NCBI GenBank assembly: GCA_030737875.1
Contig: CM060922.1
Location: forward strand, 323,673,956-323,737,955
DNA: 64,000 nucleotides
DNA from: Allium sativum
Lineage: Eukaryota > Streptophyta > Magnoliopsida > Asparagales > Amaryllidaceae
Direction of reading: 5' to 3'
The notes beneath the pieces are model-generated. The model had not been told where the DNA came from, did no database searches, and was given only the letters and a program-made list of their open reading frames with translations. This document shows, one piece after another, positions 24,393 through 38,000 of this stretch. Position 1 is the stretch's first letter; every line of letters starts with the position of its first letter. The translations under genes were made by a program, and so were the position numbers.

Positions 24393-26887
24393 TATAACAA
24401 CCCAGATTTTGGAACCAATTTAAATTTTTATTTTTAATTGATTTAATGGATTTTAAGAATTTAAAATGATTTATTTTGAAAATTAATGATTTAAAATTTA
24501 TTTAAATCAAAGTTAGAATGTGTAAATTTAATTAAATCGAACTCGAAATGGCGCGGTGTTTGAAAATTCGATTTTTAAACTTCAAATGAATGTACAAAAT
24601 TCAAAATAAATCGGATTCTAGTAAAACAAGAAACGTTGGAATATTTTGAACTGTAATTTTCTAAGGAATGTAAGAAATTGATATTTCACCTAGTAAATAG
24701 TAAGTTATGCCCAGTTTAAAATTCAAAATAGTCGCTAAGGAATTTATATATATTTTAATATATAGAAGCCCTTAAAAATAGCCATTTTGCAAACGACCTT
24801 CATTTTCGACGAAACCACTTTTGCTGTATCCAGAATGTCAAATTATTTCTAGGTTTAAAATTTCATATTTTTTGAAATTAATATGTGAGCACAGTAAATT
24901 TAAATGCGTTTTCAATTTCAGTTTAAATTTGATAAGCCAGTTAAAAAGGTCATTTTTCAAACGGCATCCAAATTCGATGAAATTAGTTTTGTTAGGACCG
25001 TATCGTGAAAACATAGCAAGATTTATTTATTTTTTTGTAATTTTTGGAGTCAGTATGTGGTGCCGGTAAATTAAAATGTATGTTAAAATTCAATATTGAC
25101 CGTTATATTAATTTATATTTTACTTTTGATAAAAACTGATTGAAACAGTCGAACTAGCTTACGAAACATATGCCATTATGTCTGGAATGGATGTGTTTAG
25201 CTGCGAACAACAGTTGATGGGTTTGATTTGGAGTTCGTATGCAAAAACACACTTTTTGGAATTAAAATAATATTAAAAATTATATATAAATAAAATAAAA
25301 CCCTAAATCTAATTCATTTCTCCAACCGCCGCATTTTAGAGCGAACGATCTAAATCGCTCTGAATTTCTTCCACAAATAGTTCCCAACCCACGCAATAAA
25401 ATCTGAAATTTATAAAACGAACATCGTTGATCTCTCCATAGCCTTCAATCCATACGAGTTTGATCGAAATCCATAACGTGAGCTGCTCGATTTTGTGCCA
25501 CAAAGAGGCGGCGTTCGATTGAGTTTTTGGAGGCGACAGTGGGTGTGAGCGCAGTAGCGCTCCAGGCGCTGGGTGGTGAAGCAAAGGCAGTCGACGTGGC
25601 GTAGGTGGATCGGGTCCCAGTGGCACGCAGTTTGAGGGCGACAGGGTTGAACAATGGGTTCCTGAAGCAGACGAAGGGATTAAAGAAGGATTAGAGGAAT
25701 TTTAATGTAATTTTTTTAAATTAATTATATAATCGTGTAATTAATGTATTGAATCCATATCTTTTTCGTACGCAATCGAAATTGAGTGATTTCAATTGTG
25801 TTGCAATCGTGGCGACGAACTCTACAACATGGAACTGAGCAGAACGAAAACGAAAGTTGTTGCAGTTTTTGATAAAATTAAATGGTCATTTAATTTTATT
25901 AAAACAATCCTTCAATAAATAATGATGGAGTGGAAACCAATGTGAGAACTCTCTCACTTAATTATTTTGGTTATGATATTATTGTATTCATATTTATAAA
26001 AATAAATAAATTGTCATTATTGATTTTTATCTGTTGTATGTGACATTGCTTGAGTTCAACACATAAACTATTCATGACACATTTGCACAAGAAGCGTTGT
26101 TTGAATATACGACACTCGTATTTCAAACAATGTGGATAGACACTTTGTGGTTGTTGAAATTTAATTATAAATATCTATTTATAGTTTAAACAGTGAAAAT
26201 TGGTTAGTTAGAAAAATAATTCATATCGAATTTGAATTGGTTAAATTTATTAACCAATGATCTATTTAAATTTACTGTTGTTGTTTGAAAACCCCACAGG
26301 ATATTGGGATGATATTTGACATATATGAATCTCAATATTTATCGATTGGTTGACAGATTGAGGTGAGCATTATTTATTTATTTTAATGGTTATACAATTG
26401 TAGAATGCACTCTGGATGATGTTTTAATGTTTAATGATCATTTATCATTATTGTTGAATACATGCGATGTATGAAACCCATATAACTGAAATTATATGGT
26501 AATTGGTTGAGTCGCATTCCGATTCAGAATATGAACGAACATTTTAAAATAATATTCAGTGAAGAACCAAAATATGATTTTGATGTCCGATTTTGGATGG
26601 ACACGAAAATATCGAAATATTCATAACTGAAATGAATATGAACCCGAGTTAAGTAGAAATGCGCCATTTTAACTCGAACGAATTTTTATATCGATTTTTT
26701 TCATTTTATAATGAATATTGAAAATAATTGATTTCAAAATCTGACATATTGAAAATATTATCATTTTAATAGTACAATGATAATGATATAGAACATTCAA
26801 TTTTGATTTAAAATTGAAAAGGAAGTTGAAATCGTTTTAAAAATGAATTTAAAACATTTTATAAAATTCGTTTTAAATGGAAATCGA

Positions 26888-26930
<43 letters not shown>

Positions 26931-29900
26931 GGCTTGAATAGAACGCGCCGCGCAACGATCGTTCACGAATTTCAACCATTAACTTCAAATTGATGTAACG
27001 GGAGATTCAACCATCAGATTCTCCTAAAACCAGAACCGTTGGGTTCGTATCGAAAAGATCTTTCCAATGAATATAAGAGATTTAAATTTGAATGGTTGCA
27101 TTTTAAATTATGTCTAAATCAATTTCAAAAAAGGTCGCTATGAATGCAGTTCGGTGGCCGATATTGGAAACCGACTGTAAAGGCCTTAATAAAATTATTA
27201 AAAATATAGAAAAATTGTGTAAAATCGTAATAAATGATGTGGAAAGATTTTTTATGAAAAATTCCATATTTGAAAAGATAAAAGATATTTTTGTCTGAAT
27301 GAACTAGTTATTAACTAAAATAATAACCCAATGGTTTTTAATAATAAATAAATAGGATTTACAAATGGTTTTGAAATAACCAGAATTTTCCAATGTATGA
27401 ATTAGAAAGGATTTAAATAGAAATAATCTTCGAAATATTTCGATATTGGATTCCATGATTATATGAATATCAATGAGGAATTTGGAAGATACAGATATCG
27501 TTATTCCGAATACGATATCCGTTGGTTTCAGAATTTGATATTGAATATAAGTCGATATAATTTCTATTCAGAGCCTTGTATTTAATGTCAAATTGGATTT
27601 TGGGTTTGTCATGAATGGTGTCTTAAATAACACCTGTTCTTAAACATAGTTGAGAAATGAATAAATCTTTTAATTAAGATTCAGTGAAGTTTACCAATTA
27701 ATTAATATTTAATTGGAATTGAATTAAAATTGGATTTTTGGGTTTATCATGAATGGTGTTTCAAATAACATTTTTTCTTTAACCCAATTAACAATGAAGA
27801 TATGATTTGGAATATATAATCTTTTAATTAAAATTTATGGAATTTCCAAAGTAAAGTTTTCCAGGTTGATATATTAAATTGGAATTGAATGGAATTTGAT
27901 TCGGTAATAATCGAGATGAGCTTCTGTGAAGGAAGACCGTTACTATATATGGAATTTAAAAAGGCTTTGCCGTTTTTCCATCTATATTATTAGTCTGATA
28001 CGAGAATTTATGTCGATTATACACTATTATGATTTCCGTGTCGATTCCATTTTGATTGAAGATGATTTTGGGTTTATCGTGAACGATGTTTTAAATGACA
28101 TTTGTTCTTTAACCCAGTTAAAGACATGATTTATTTCCTAAATTTGAATAATCAATAAATAATGATATTTAGAGATTAAAGCTAAGTGGAGTTTTAATGA
28201 ATCGTTAATTAGATTGAAATGTTAATGTGGTAATTAAATTTGCCAAATTTGAGAAGTGTTCGAAAAAGGAGTATCACCAGTTTTAGTTTATGTGATAGTT
28301 AAATCTTTAATTAGATTTGAACATTAATTGGTAATTGAAATTATCAATAACACAGTGTGTATTACATATGGAGTACTACTAGTTTTTCTCCATGGGATAA
28401 ATAGGTTGTGATTGGAAAAATAAAATAAATGATTACTTCGATAAGGCTCAATAATCCTGAATAGTTTGATAAACCTTAAATTGGTTAAAAGTTGTGAAAA
28501 GATAATACAAATCTTTTGAAATGGTTTCCAAGTGAAGATTTAAAAAAGAGGTTTAAATGGATTAAATCTTTGATTAGATTTATAGGAATAATTCCCAATG
28601 TAAATAATATTTGAATAAAAGAATATTCTGGATTGGAATGAGGGTTATGATGTGTTTTTATATCACTTGATTAAAAGATACGCTAGTTATTCAGAAAGAT
28701 CGGGTTTAACCCATTCTGAATAACTAATACTATGACTAAAAGTCAAAGATATTGAAGACGGTGCAAGATCGATGATCTTCACATCGAATGGATTACTATT
28801 GATGCCCTGGGTTAGTTAGCTCCCAGGAAAGGGTTATAGTGGTAGTTGTCTGGACGTACTTGTTGATAATTCGGACATGCTAGGGCCTCTCTCCTGTATT
28901 GGACATATAGGACGAGCAATAAGGTGCCACCGGTTTCGTTTAGACCCAGAATGGACTTCCAAATGGATGGTATGTCTGGCATTGTATTTAGATCAAGGCT
29001 TTTTTTGAAAAGCAGAGCCTTTTGGTTGATGATCAAAGCACAACTTTAAGTAGTTTAGCTTTAATTCATGAGCCTCACACACTGATATGATGGTGAACTG
29101 ATGGTTAGATCAGTATACTTGCGAGATAAGGATGGATTCGGTTGACCGAGATGGGCTGGGTGTGGTTGCTCCACACCTAGTAGGGATATGGCACACCCCC
29201 CGATTCCCAGAAGGATAGAGTAACAGTGTTTTCTCTAGCTGGGACGTAAGCCCCAGTGATATTCGATTTCCTGGATAGAGGCGGATGTGCATTACGGTGT
29301 TTTCTCTAGACATGACGTAAGATGTTGAGTATTGCACTACGCGATAGATCATTCGAATCAGCAGCCATCATGATGGAAATCCGAACATCCAATACGACAT
29401 TTTTCGGTTTTAGTTGTAAATGTATGCATGGCGACATAATATATGGTACCTATGCCTTCTATGATTGATACATTTATACTTGAAGTTGATTTCTTCACTT
29501 ATAGTAATAATAAAAGATAAATTTCATGTACCAAGCTATCTAGTTATTATAAGGTAAAACTCTATCCTTCGACTTGCGTTGCATTATGTGATGGGACCCG
29601 AGTCTTATAATAGCTTCATTGTTCATTTATTTAGCATTACGTTTTTTTATGGTATTCTTGGGAGGAAACCCGTTCCGTGTTATACGGCGTGGTCCCTTGA
29701 TTTACCCAACATAAAAATAAAGTTAATAACTGTTTTGAGTTGTGGAATGTTTAATTCAATTCTGAAGAAAAACAGCGCCAGAATCGATTATATTTATATA
29801 TATATAAAAATAAAAATATAATTAAATTAAATCGGATAACGACGCTGCAGTTCATATTTTGAAATCGTAACTTCAAACGATTGGTGCGGGAGATCCGACC

Positions 29901-31957
29901 GTCGGATTTTCCCGAAGCTAAAACCGTTGGATTCGTTTTGAAAAGATCTTTCTAATGATATAAATTTTGTGAAGATCGAACGGTTAGATTTTTAGATATG
30001 CGTAAATCAAATCTGAAGAAAAACAGCGCCACGGCCGCGTTATGGCCTGAAGCGTTGTTTTGAATGAATTGGCCATTTTTAAATAAATAAAAACAGCGAT
30101 AAATCGTTATAAAATATTATATACGATATGGAATGGAAATAAATCGAATTTACCCGGTTTATTGAATATTTGATGGTTGAATATGAAATTTATAAACTAA
30201 CTGAAGGTTAGCTAAGTAGAATGGTTTCCTGGGTTTTGATCTGATGTTGGTTTCGGCCTTCGGGGTTAATATTTGGAAAATCGTTCTCTTACTAATTTAC
30301 GGTTAGTGAATGATGAATTGAAATAAGGCGTATGTTGTGTTTGTGTAGCACTTGTTTATTATATGCGTGAGTTGCTCAGAAAGACCGGGTTTATCCCATT
30401 CTGAATAACCGAATCGACGATAAGAAGTCAATGATGAAGACGGTGATTGAAGACCAGAGATCTTCACCTTGTTTGGATGGTAACTGATGTCTTGATTGGG
30501 AGGCATCCTGAAATATAGATAATAAGTGGTGATCGTCCAGACATACGTGGAGATCGATGAGTATGCGAGGTATATAGTGCCTCCGGTTTCGTTCAGACCT
30601 AGAACATACTTGTAAATGGACTGTGTGTCTGACACTGGAATTCATTCTGTGTGATTGATAGCCATCAGTTGCATGGTGTGAATTGCCTGTGTGGCACGCT
30701 AAGATGCAATGATCAAGGCTTCTGTTGAAAAGCAAAGTCTTGTGGTTGATGATCAAAGCACGACCTGTGTGGCATAGCTTTGTGTATAACGTGAATTCAC
30801 GAGCCTCACACCCCGGTAAGAACCAGAAACGAGAGAGGACCTCAGGGAGGGCATGCGTTTCCTTCTAGCTAGAGGTGGTGTCAGTGCTTAAACTGGCTGA
30901 CATTTATATTATTTTCACCTGTGTGGTTGTTGCTGTTGCGAGGTGCCTCGGTTATATCGGTCGTTCCGGGACCGATGGAGTCATTCGTTGGCTCACTTAC
31001 GCCCCAAAGGGCGGGGAAACGCAGTGTTCAGGAATTTTAATCCACATCGGTGGACCGACCCTGTCGCTCCAAAGGCTTGACTGAGTACTTGCCTGAGACA
31101 CGGGCTAGAGCGTCTCGAATTCGGTAAGGACTATCTTTTGCCTTGGTTCATGACGAAAATCCAATTTTCAAATACGTGAATGTGCGGTTTTAATTGTATA
31201 CCTATATATGGCGACATAGTGGTATGGGGCATTAATGCCGTCTATGATTGATACTTATGATTTGAAATTGTTTTTGAAACATATAAACACTAGTAATAAT
31301 ATCAATTGTTTTTGTTTTATTCGTATCAAGCCTATTTTGGTCATTATAAGGTAAAAACTCTATCCTCCGGTTTGCGTTGCATTGTGTGATGGGACTTGAG
31401 TCTTATATTGGCATCATTTTTATAAAAAGCATTGCGAAGTTTTAAAAGAATTTACTTAGTTTAATGTATTGGCAATCACTGGAGTAAACCCGTTCCACGA
31501 AAGTGACGTGGTCCTATGATTTGCCTTCTTGATGTTGTTTAAGCAGTTAAGTAGACTTCTCATACCAGTCCCACGACTGACTCGTAGTTTGTTTCACTTG
31601 CAAACTCGGGTGCCCCTCTTTCTACACGGGCAGCCTTGTATTCAAGTTTTAGCAGGCTCTTTCTAGATAGCTGGAGCCGAAGACGAATTCTATCATTTAT
31701 CTCTTTTTATACTGTTCAACTCCTGTTGTACGTATTATGTTTTTTCTTTCCGCTGTAGACATTTATGTATAGCTGAACTGTATTTGTACTAAGTATGTTC
31801 CTGTATACTGTGTAACTCTGATGATTATGTTTATCCAGGGTATTATTTGTACTTTATATGGTGTATTTATTTATTTATGTTCTGTTATTATCTGTTTATG
31901 TGTTATATTCCAAAGATTACCCTTTACACCGTCGTACGGGGTTTTGGGGTCGTCACA
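24393..31957 (+). repeat. G2 left LTR (7.6 kb, internally rearranged)
   Basis: Colinear with the reverse complement of the G1 LTR from its sense start to about 29740, including the GC-rich island (25325-25660) and a TA tract (26890-26927). A jump occurs near 29743: the sequence returns to an earlier part of the LTR (about 29860-30020) before running to the normal end at 31957 (GTCGTCACA). It is more diverged from G1 than the G1 LTRs are from each other. No PBS follows its end; an inverted RT fragment does. Confidence 0.65.
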
Positions 31958-31959
31958 AC

Positions 31960-32091
31960 GTGCTTATTTAAGTCACGATAATCTACACACAGTCGCAGAG
32001 TACCTTCAGACTTTGGGACAAACACTACTGTTGCTCCCCAATCAGAGAAACTAGGCCTGATCAGACCCTTTTCCTCTTGGCTCGGGGCTTC
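31960..32091 (-). pseudogene. Ty3/gypsy reverse transcriptase fragment
   Basis: Forty-four open codons on the minus strand contain the RT N-terminal signature K-G-L-I-R-P-S ... D-W-G-A ... [14 protein letters not shown]. This is the palm-entry region of gypsy-type reverse transcriptase, about 90 residues before the catalytic FVDD. It stops dead at the LTR end (31957) on one side; upstream on the minus strand the frame meets a stop just past 32091. It is opposite in orientation to the LTR next to it, so it is a rearranged scrap of another element or of G2's own interior. It is the only coding trace found inside G2. Confidence 0.8.
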
Positions 32092-35058
32092 TTACTGACC
32101 TCAAGCATCGTACTGGCCTCAGGACTATCAGTCTCTGATTTTAGCAAAATAAAAATTCGATCTTTACATAAGAAATAGCAATGTAAAAATATAATTTTTA
32201 TATAAAAAGAAGCGTTGTAAAAATATATAATTTTTATATATAAAGTGCCATTAGAAAAATGTGATTTTTAAAATGAACATCATATTAAAAATATGATTTT
32301 TACTATGAACAGCATGAAAAGAAGTGAGATGGAAAGGATTAAAATCAAAAAGGAATTCAGACGGTTCAAGGATTCAGAAATGAAATGGCGGAGTGGATCC
32401 CTCGGTGAGAACTTCTCACTTTTAATTTAATTTCCTAGTTAAAATACATACTAGGATGCAGACGGTGTTTAGTAACAGCCGACACCCGTCGTCCACAGAC
32501 CATGGACGGCTTGTTTGTTTGTTTGTTTGATTTTGATATGTAGTTGATTGTGTGATGTGGAATGAAATAAAAATATTTTTATAGTTAAAAATAGAATTTT
32601 TAACATGTATATGAAATGAAATAAATTAATATAAACAAATCGAACGATTTGTTTATATACACACATTTGACTGATATTGATTGGGACGATAAATTTTACA
32701 CATCGCCCAACTGCACAAATAAAATCTGTGTTTGATTGTTTGAAACCCCACACGGGTATTGGGATGATATATGACATACACCAATCCCAATAATTAGTTG
32801 TATGTCGATCGATTGATTGACAGACTGTTATAAGCATTAAATATTTATATTTGATGCCTATACAGTGTAAATGCACTTTGGATGATGGTTGATTAGTTGT
32901 CATTGTTTTTTTATACATGTGCTGTAGAAAATCCATATAAATAACATTATATGGTAATTGATTGGGCCTCATTCCAGTTTTGAAAAAGAAATATTTGAAA
33001 AGAAATATTTAGGAAAGAAATATTTGAATAGAAATATTTGAAAAAGAAATATTTGAATAGAATATTTGAAAATAGAAATATATGAAGCCGTGTTGATTAG
33101 ATTGACGTCATTTTGACGTGAACAATATTTATATCGATTTTATTCATTTTTCGATAAATATTGAAAGTGATTTGAAATTCTAATTAAATTGAAATGAATT
33201 GAATTTTGAATTAAATTGAAATGAATTGAAATTCGAATTAAATTGAAATTGAATTGAAATCGATATGAAATGAAATTAAAACGAATTTATATTGAAAAAT
33301 TTAATCTTGATTTGAATTCGGAAAGGAAGTTGAAATCATTTTGAAAATGAATTTAAACGATTTATAAAATACGTTTTAAAAGGAAATCGATGAAGTATAT
33401 ATTATATTATATATATATATATATATATATTATATAATGGCCTGAATAGAATGCGCCGCGCTGCGGCAGTTCGCGAATTTCGACCATTGACTTCGAATGG
33501 ATATTACGGGAGATCCGACCGTCGGATTCTCCTAAAACCGGAACCGTTGGGTTCGTATCGAAAAGAGCTTTCTAACGAATATTTGAAATTAGAAATCTAA
33601 CGGTTGGATTTGGAATTATGTCCAAATCAAATTTGGAAAAGGTCGCTGTAAGTGCAGTTCGATGGCCGTTGATAGAAATCGACTGTACGGGCCTTGATAA
33701 AATTATTAATAATAATAATAATTTGTGTAAAATCATAAGAAATGATTTGTGAAGAATTGGGGTGAAAAACTCCATATTTGAAAGGATAAAAATAGTTTTT
33801 TTATCGAAATGAACTAGTTTTGAATTAGAATAATAATTTATTTATTTTTAAATAAATAAATTGGATTTGAAATGGTTTTAAAAGTAACCAGAATTTCCAA
33901 TAATTTAATTGGAAAGGATTTGAATCAAAATTGTCCTTGGAATATTTCGATGTTGGATTTCGTGATTATACAGATATTGTTATGGAAATTTGAAAGATAT
34001 ATTTATATCGTTATTTCTAATACGATATTTGTTGGTCGTAGAATTTGATATTGAATATAAGCCGATATATTTTCTCTTTAGATCCTTGTATTTAATGTCA
34101 AATGTGATTGGGGTTTGTCATGAATGGTGTCTTCATTAACACTGTTCTTAAACCCAGTTGAGAAAAAGATTAAATCTTTTTATTTAGATCTAATGAAGTG
34201 TACCAATTAAATGGTATTTAATTGGAATTGAATTTCAATTGATTTTTGGGTTTATCGTGAGCGGTGTTTTAAATAACACTTGTTCTTTGACCCGATAATT
34301 AATGGAATGTGATTTTGGGTTGTCGTGAACGGTATCTTCAATAATATTGTTCTTAGGCCCAACTGAGTTAAGAAAATCACATCGGTAGTGGACCAGAAAC
34401 GGGAGAGGATCTCAGGAAGGGCATGCGTTTCCTTCTAGCTAGAAGTGGCATCAGTGGTTTTACATGCCCTGACGAGTTTGACTTATGTGGTTGTTGCTGT
34501 TCCGAGGTGCCTCGGATATATCAGTGACTATGTGAAGCCGATGGAGTCATTTGTTGACTCATTGACATCCCAAAGGGTGGGGAAACGCAGTGTTCAGGCA
34601 TTTTAATCCACATCGGTGGACCGACCCTGTCGCTCCAAGGCTCACTCGAGCTCTGATCCTGAGACACGGGCTTGAGCGTCTCGAATCGGTAGAGGACTAT
34701 CTTTTTCCTCGGTTCACAGATGGAAATCCAACTTACAATACGTGACTTTGCGGTTTTATTTGTAGAGCCTAGTATGGCGACATAGTGGGATGGGGCGCTT
34801 ATGCCATCTATGATTGATACTTATGATTTGAAATTGTATTGACACTATACACTTAAAGTAATAATAAAACATGAAATTTCATGTACCAAGCATTCTTGAC
34901 TATTATAAGGTAAAAACCCTATCCTCCGGCTTGCGTTGAATTGTGTGATGGGACCTGGGTCTTATAATAGCTTCATTTTCCTTTATTTAGCATTGTGCTG
35001 TTTGTTTTATGCACTGGTATTCTTGGGAGGAAACCCATTCCGTGTTATACGGCGTGGT
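32092..35058 (+). repeat. G2 partial LTR copy (plus), left arm of inverted repeat
   Basis: G-family LTR sequence in plus orientation from the TAAAAATCG-type arrays through to GTGTTATACGGCGTGGT. A 1.28-kb piece is missing at about 34380, where AGAAAATCACATC joins TCGGTAGTGGACC; the missing part is present in the neighbour at about 36175-37455. It is about 95% identical by eye to the reverse complement of the next segment. The 167-codon open frame at 32469-32972 is antisense to the LTR and not conserved in frame. Confidence 0.7.
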
Positions 35059-38000
35059 AACCAACTATGAAAACCCGTAACTTCCCCGGTAAGGAAAGAG
35101 CGGATACTTTGGGAACAACACACAAAAGAACGCAGACAGAAGAACATTTCATTGTCTATTACAATAATTCCATCAGAATACAAGAATATACAGAGTATAA
35201 ACCAATAATATACATTAAAAAATATCAGAGATTACAATACATTACATAGCAACGGAAAATAATACATTACACAACTAGAAGTAATACACGGATACAGAGC
35301 TTTCTGGGTATCGTTCCAGCTGTAAACCAGGTTCCTGTAAATATAAATCTGCAAAACCAAAACTACTAGCTGCCCGTGTCGAAAATAAGGGCACCCAGAG
35401 TTTAGGTTAAAACAATAAACTCCAGGTCAGTCATGGGACTGGTGTGAGAACTAAAACAGTTATTAATCTTTATTTTAAAGTTACATAAATCAAAGGACCA
35501 TGCCGTATAACACGGAACGGGTTTCCTCCCAAGAATACCAGTGCATAAAACAAACAGCGCAATGCTAAATAAAGGAAAATGAAGCTATTATAAGACCCAG
35601 GTCCCATCACACAATGCAACGCAAGCTGGAGGATAGGGTTTTGACCTTATAATAGCCAAGAATGCTTGGTACGTGAAATTTCGTGTTTTATTATTACTAT
35701 AAGTGTATAGTGTCAAAACGATTTCAAATCAGAAGTATCAATCATAGACGACATAAGCGCCCCATCCCACTATGTCGCCATACTAGGCTCTACAAATAAA
35801 ATCGAAAAGTCACGTATTGGAAGTTGGATTTCCATCTGTGAACCGAGGCAAAAGATAGTCCTCTACCGATTCGAGACGCTCTAGCCCGTGTCTCAGGATC
35901 AGAGCTCGAGTGACCCTTGGAGCGACATGGCCGATCCACCGATGTGGATTAAAATGCCTGAACAGTGCGTTTCCCTACCCTTTGGGGTGTCAATGAGTCA
36001 ACAAATGACTCCATTGGCTTCACATAGTCACCGATATATCCGAGGCGCCTCGCAATAGCAACAACCATATAAGTCAAACTCGTCAGGGCGTGTAAAACCA
36101 CTGACGCCACTTCTAGATAGAAGGAAACGCATGCCCTCCCTGAGATCCTCTCCCGTTTCTGGTCCACTACCGGGGGGTGAGGCTCGCGAATCAACGCTAC
36201 ACAAAGCTATGCCCCACTGGCCGTGCTTTGATCGTCCACCACAAGACTTTTCTTTTCAACAGAAGCCTTGATCATTTGCCACTTAGGCATGCCACACAGG
36301 AAATTCACTCCATGTGTTTGATATCCATCAATATATAACCCCTGAGCTCGTACGTCTCAGAGAAGGGCGTTAAGCAAGAGAATAAATTCTCCGCCGCCAA
36401 ACAGATATATATTTAATAGAAATCAATAACATAGAATAAAATCCAATGTCAAACACACAGTCCATTTACAAGTTCGTTCTGGGTCTGAACGAAACCGGAG
36501 GCACCTAGTACCCCGCATATCCATCGATCTCCAAGTACGTCTGGACGACCACTAACTGATTCCTTCCTCTTGGGTGTACGACCCAATCAAGATCGTCAGT
36601 AACCACCCAAACGACGTGAAGACCTCCGGTCTTCGACCACCGTCTTCATCTTCGACTTATCGTCGTATCAGTTATTCAGAATGGGATAAACCCGGTCTTT
36701 TCGAATAACTCGCATATATAATAAACAAGTGTTACACAAACACAACATACGCCTCATTCCAATTCATCAGTCACTAACCGTAAATTAGTAAGGAAACAAT
36801 TCCCCAAATATTATCCCTGAAGGCCGAAACCAACATCAGATCAATACCCAGGAAACCATTAATCTTAACTAATCTACAGTTAGTTGCTAAATTTCACATT
36901 CTTAGGGATAGGTTCCCATTAATTTTATCAAAGATAAATTCCTTAAATTTATTCTTTAATCTTATTTTGAATATCAATTCAAACCAAATTATGGTTTATC
37001 CAAACTAGCCGGGATTAACGAACCTTACCGAAGTAATCATTTGTTTTAATTTCCCAATCCCAACCTATTCATCCCATGAAGTAAAACTGGTAATACTTTA
37101 TATCTAACACCACGGTGTTATCGGTAAATTCAAATACCATTTCACGTTCAAATCTAATTAAAGATTTAACTATCGCCTGGAGCAAAACTGTTGATACTCC
37201 ATTCTCGATCATTTCAATCTAATTAAAGATTCATTAAAACTCCACTTAGTTTTAATCTTTAACTGGGTTAAAGAATCAATGTCATTTAAAACACGATTCG
37301 CGATAAACCCCAAAATCACATTCCATTCTATTATCTTTTAACCGTAAAATAGCAAGTGAGCAATTCCCTAAGTATTAACCCCGAAGGCCGAAACCAACAT
37401 CAGATCGATACCCAATAAACCATTCAACTTAACTAATCTCCAGTTAGTTTCTGATTTTCTTAACTCAGTTGGGCCTAAGAACAATATTATTGAAGATACC
37501 GTTCACGATAACCCAAAATCACATTCCATTAATTATCGGGTCAAAGAACAAGTGTTATTTAAAACACCGTTCACGATAAACCCAATAATCAATTGAAATT
37601 CAATTCCAATTAAATACCATTTAATTGGTACACTTCATTAAATCTAAATAAAAAGATTTAATCTTTTCTCAACTGGGTTTAAGAACAGTGTTAATGAAGA
37701 CACCATTCACGACAAACCCAAATCACATTTGATATTAAATACAAGGCTCCGAATAGAAAATATATCGGCTTATATTCAATATCAAATTCTACGACCAACA
37801 AATATCGTATTAGAAATAACGATATAAATATATCTTTCAAATTTCCATAACAATATCTGTATAATCACGAAATCCAACATCGAAATATTCCAAGGACAAT
37901 TTCGATTCAAATCCATTCCAATTAAATTATTGGAAATTCTGGTTACTTTTAAAACCATTTCAAATCCAATTTATTTATTTAAAAATAAATAAATTATTAT

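Noticed and set aside
26890..26927. TA-rich palindromes as origins or attachment sites (also 10256-10290, 33405-33430, 48598-48620)
   Set aside because: Simple (TA)n microsatellites whose length differs between copies.
24393..31957. A simple solo LTR with its own TSD
   Set aside because: The five bases after 31957 (ACGTG) do not match ATCGC at 24388-24392; the match is at 45833-45837, so the larger unit was preferred.
32469..32972. 167-codon minus-strand open frame, with similar ones at 39003-39341 and 9711-9929
   Set aside because: It is antisense to the G-family LTR and the homologous DNA in G1 is read in a different frame, so protein sequence is not conserved.
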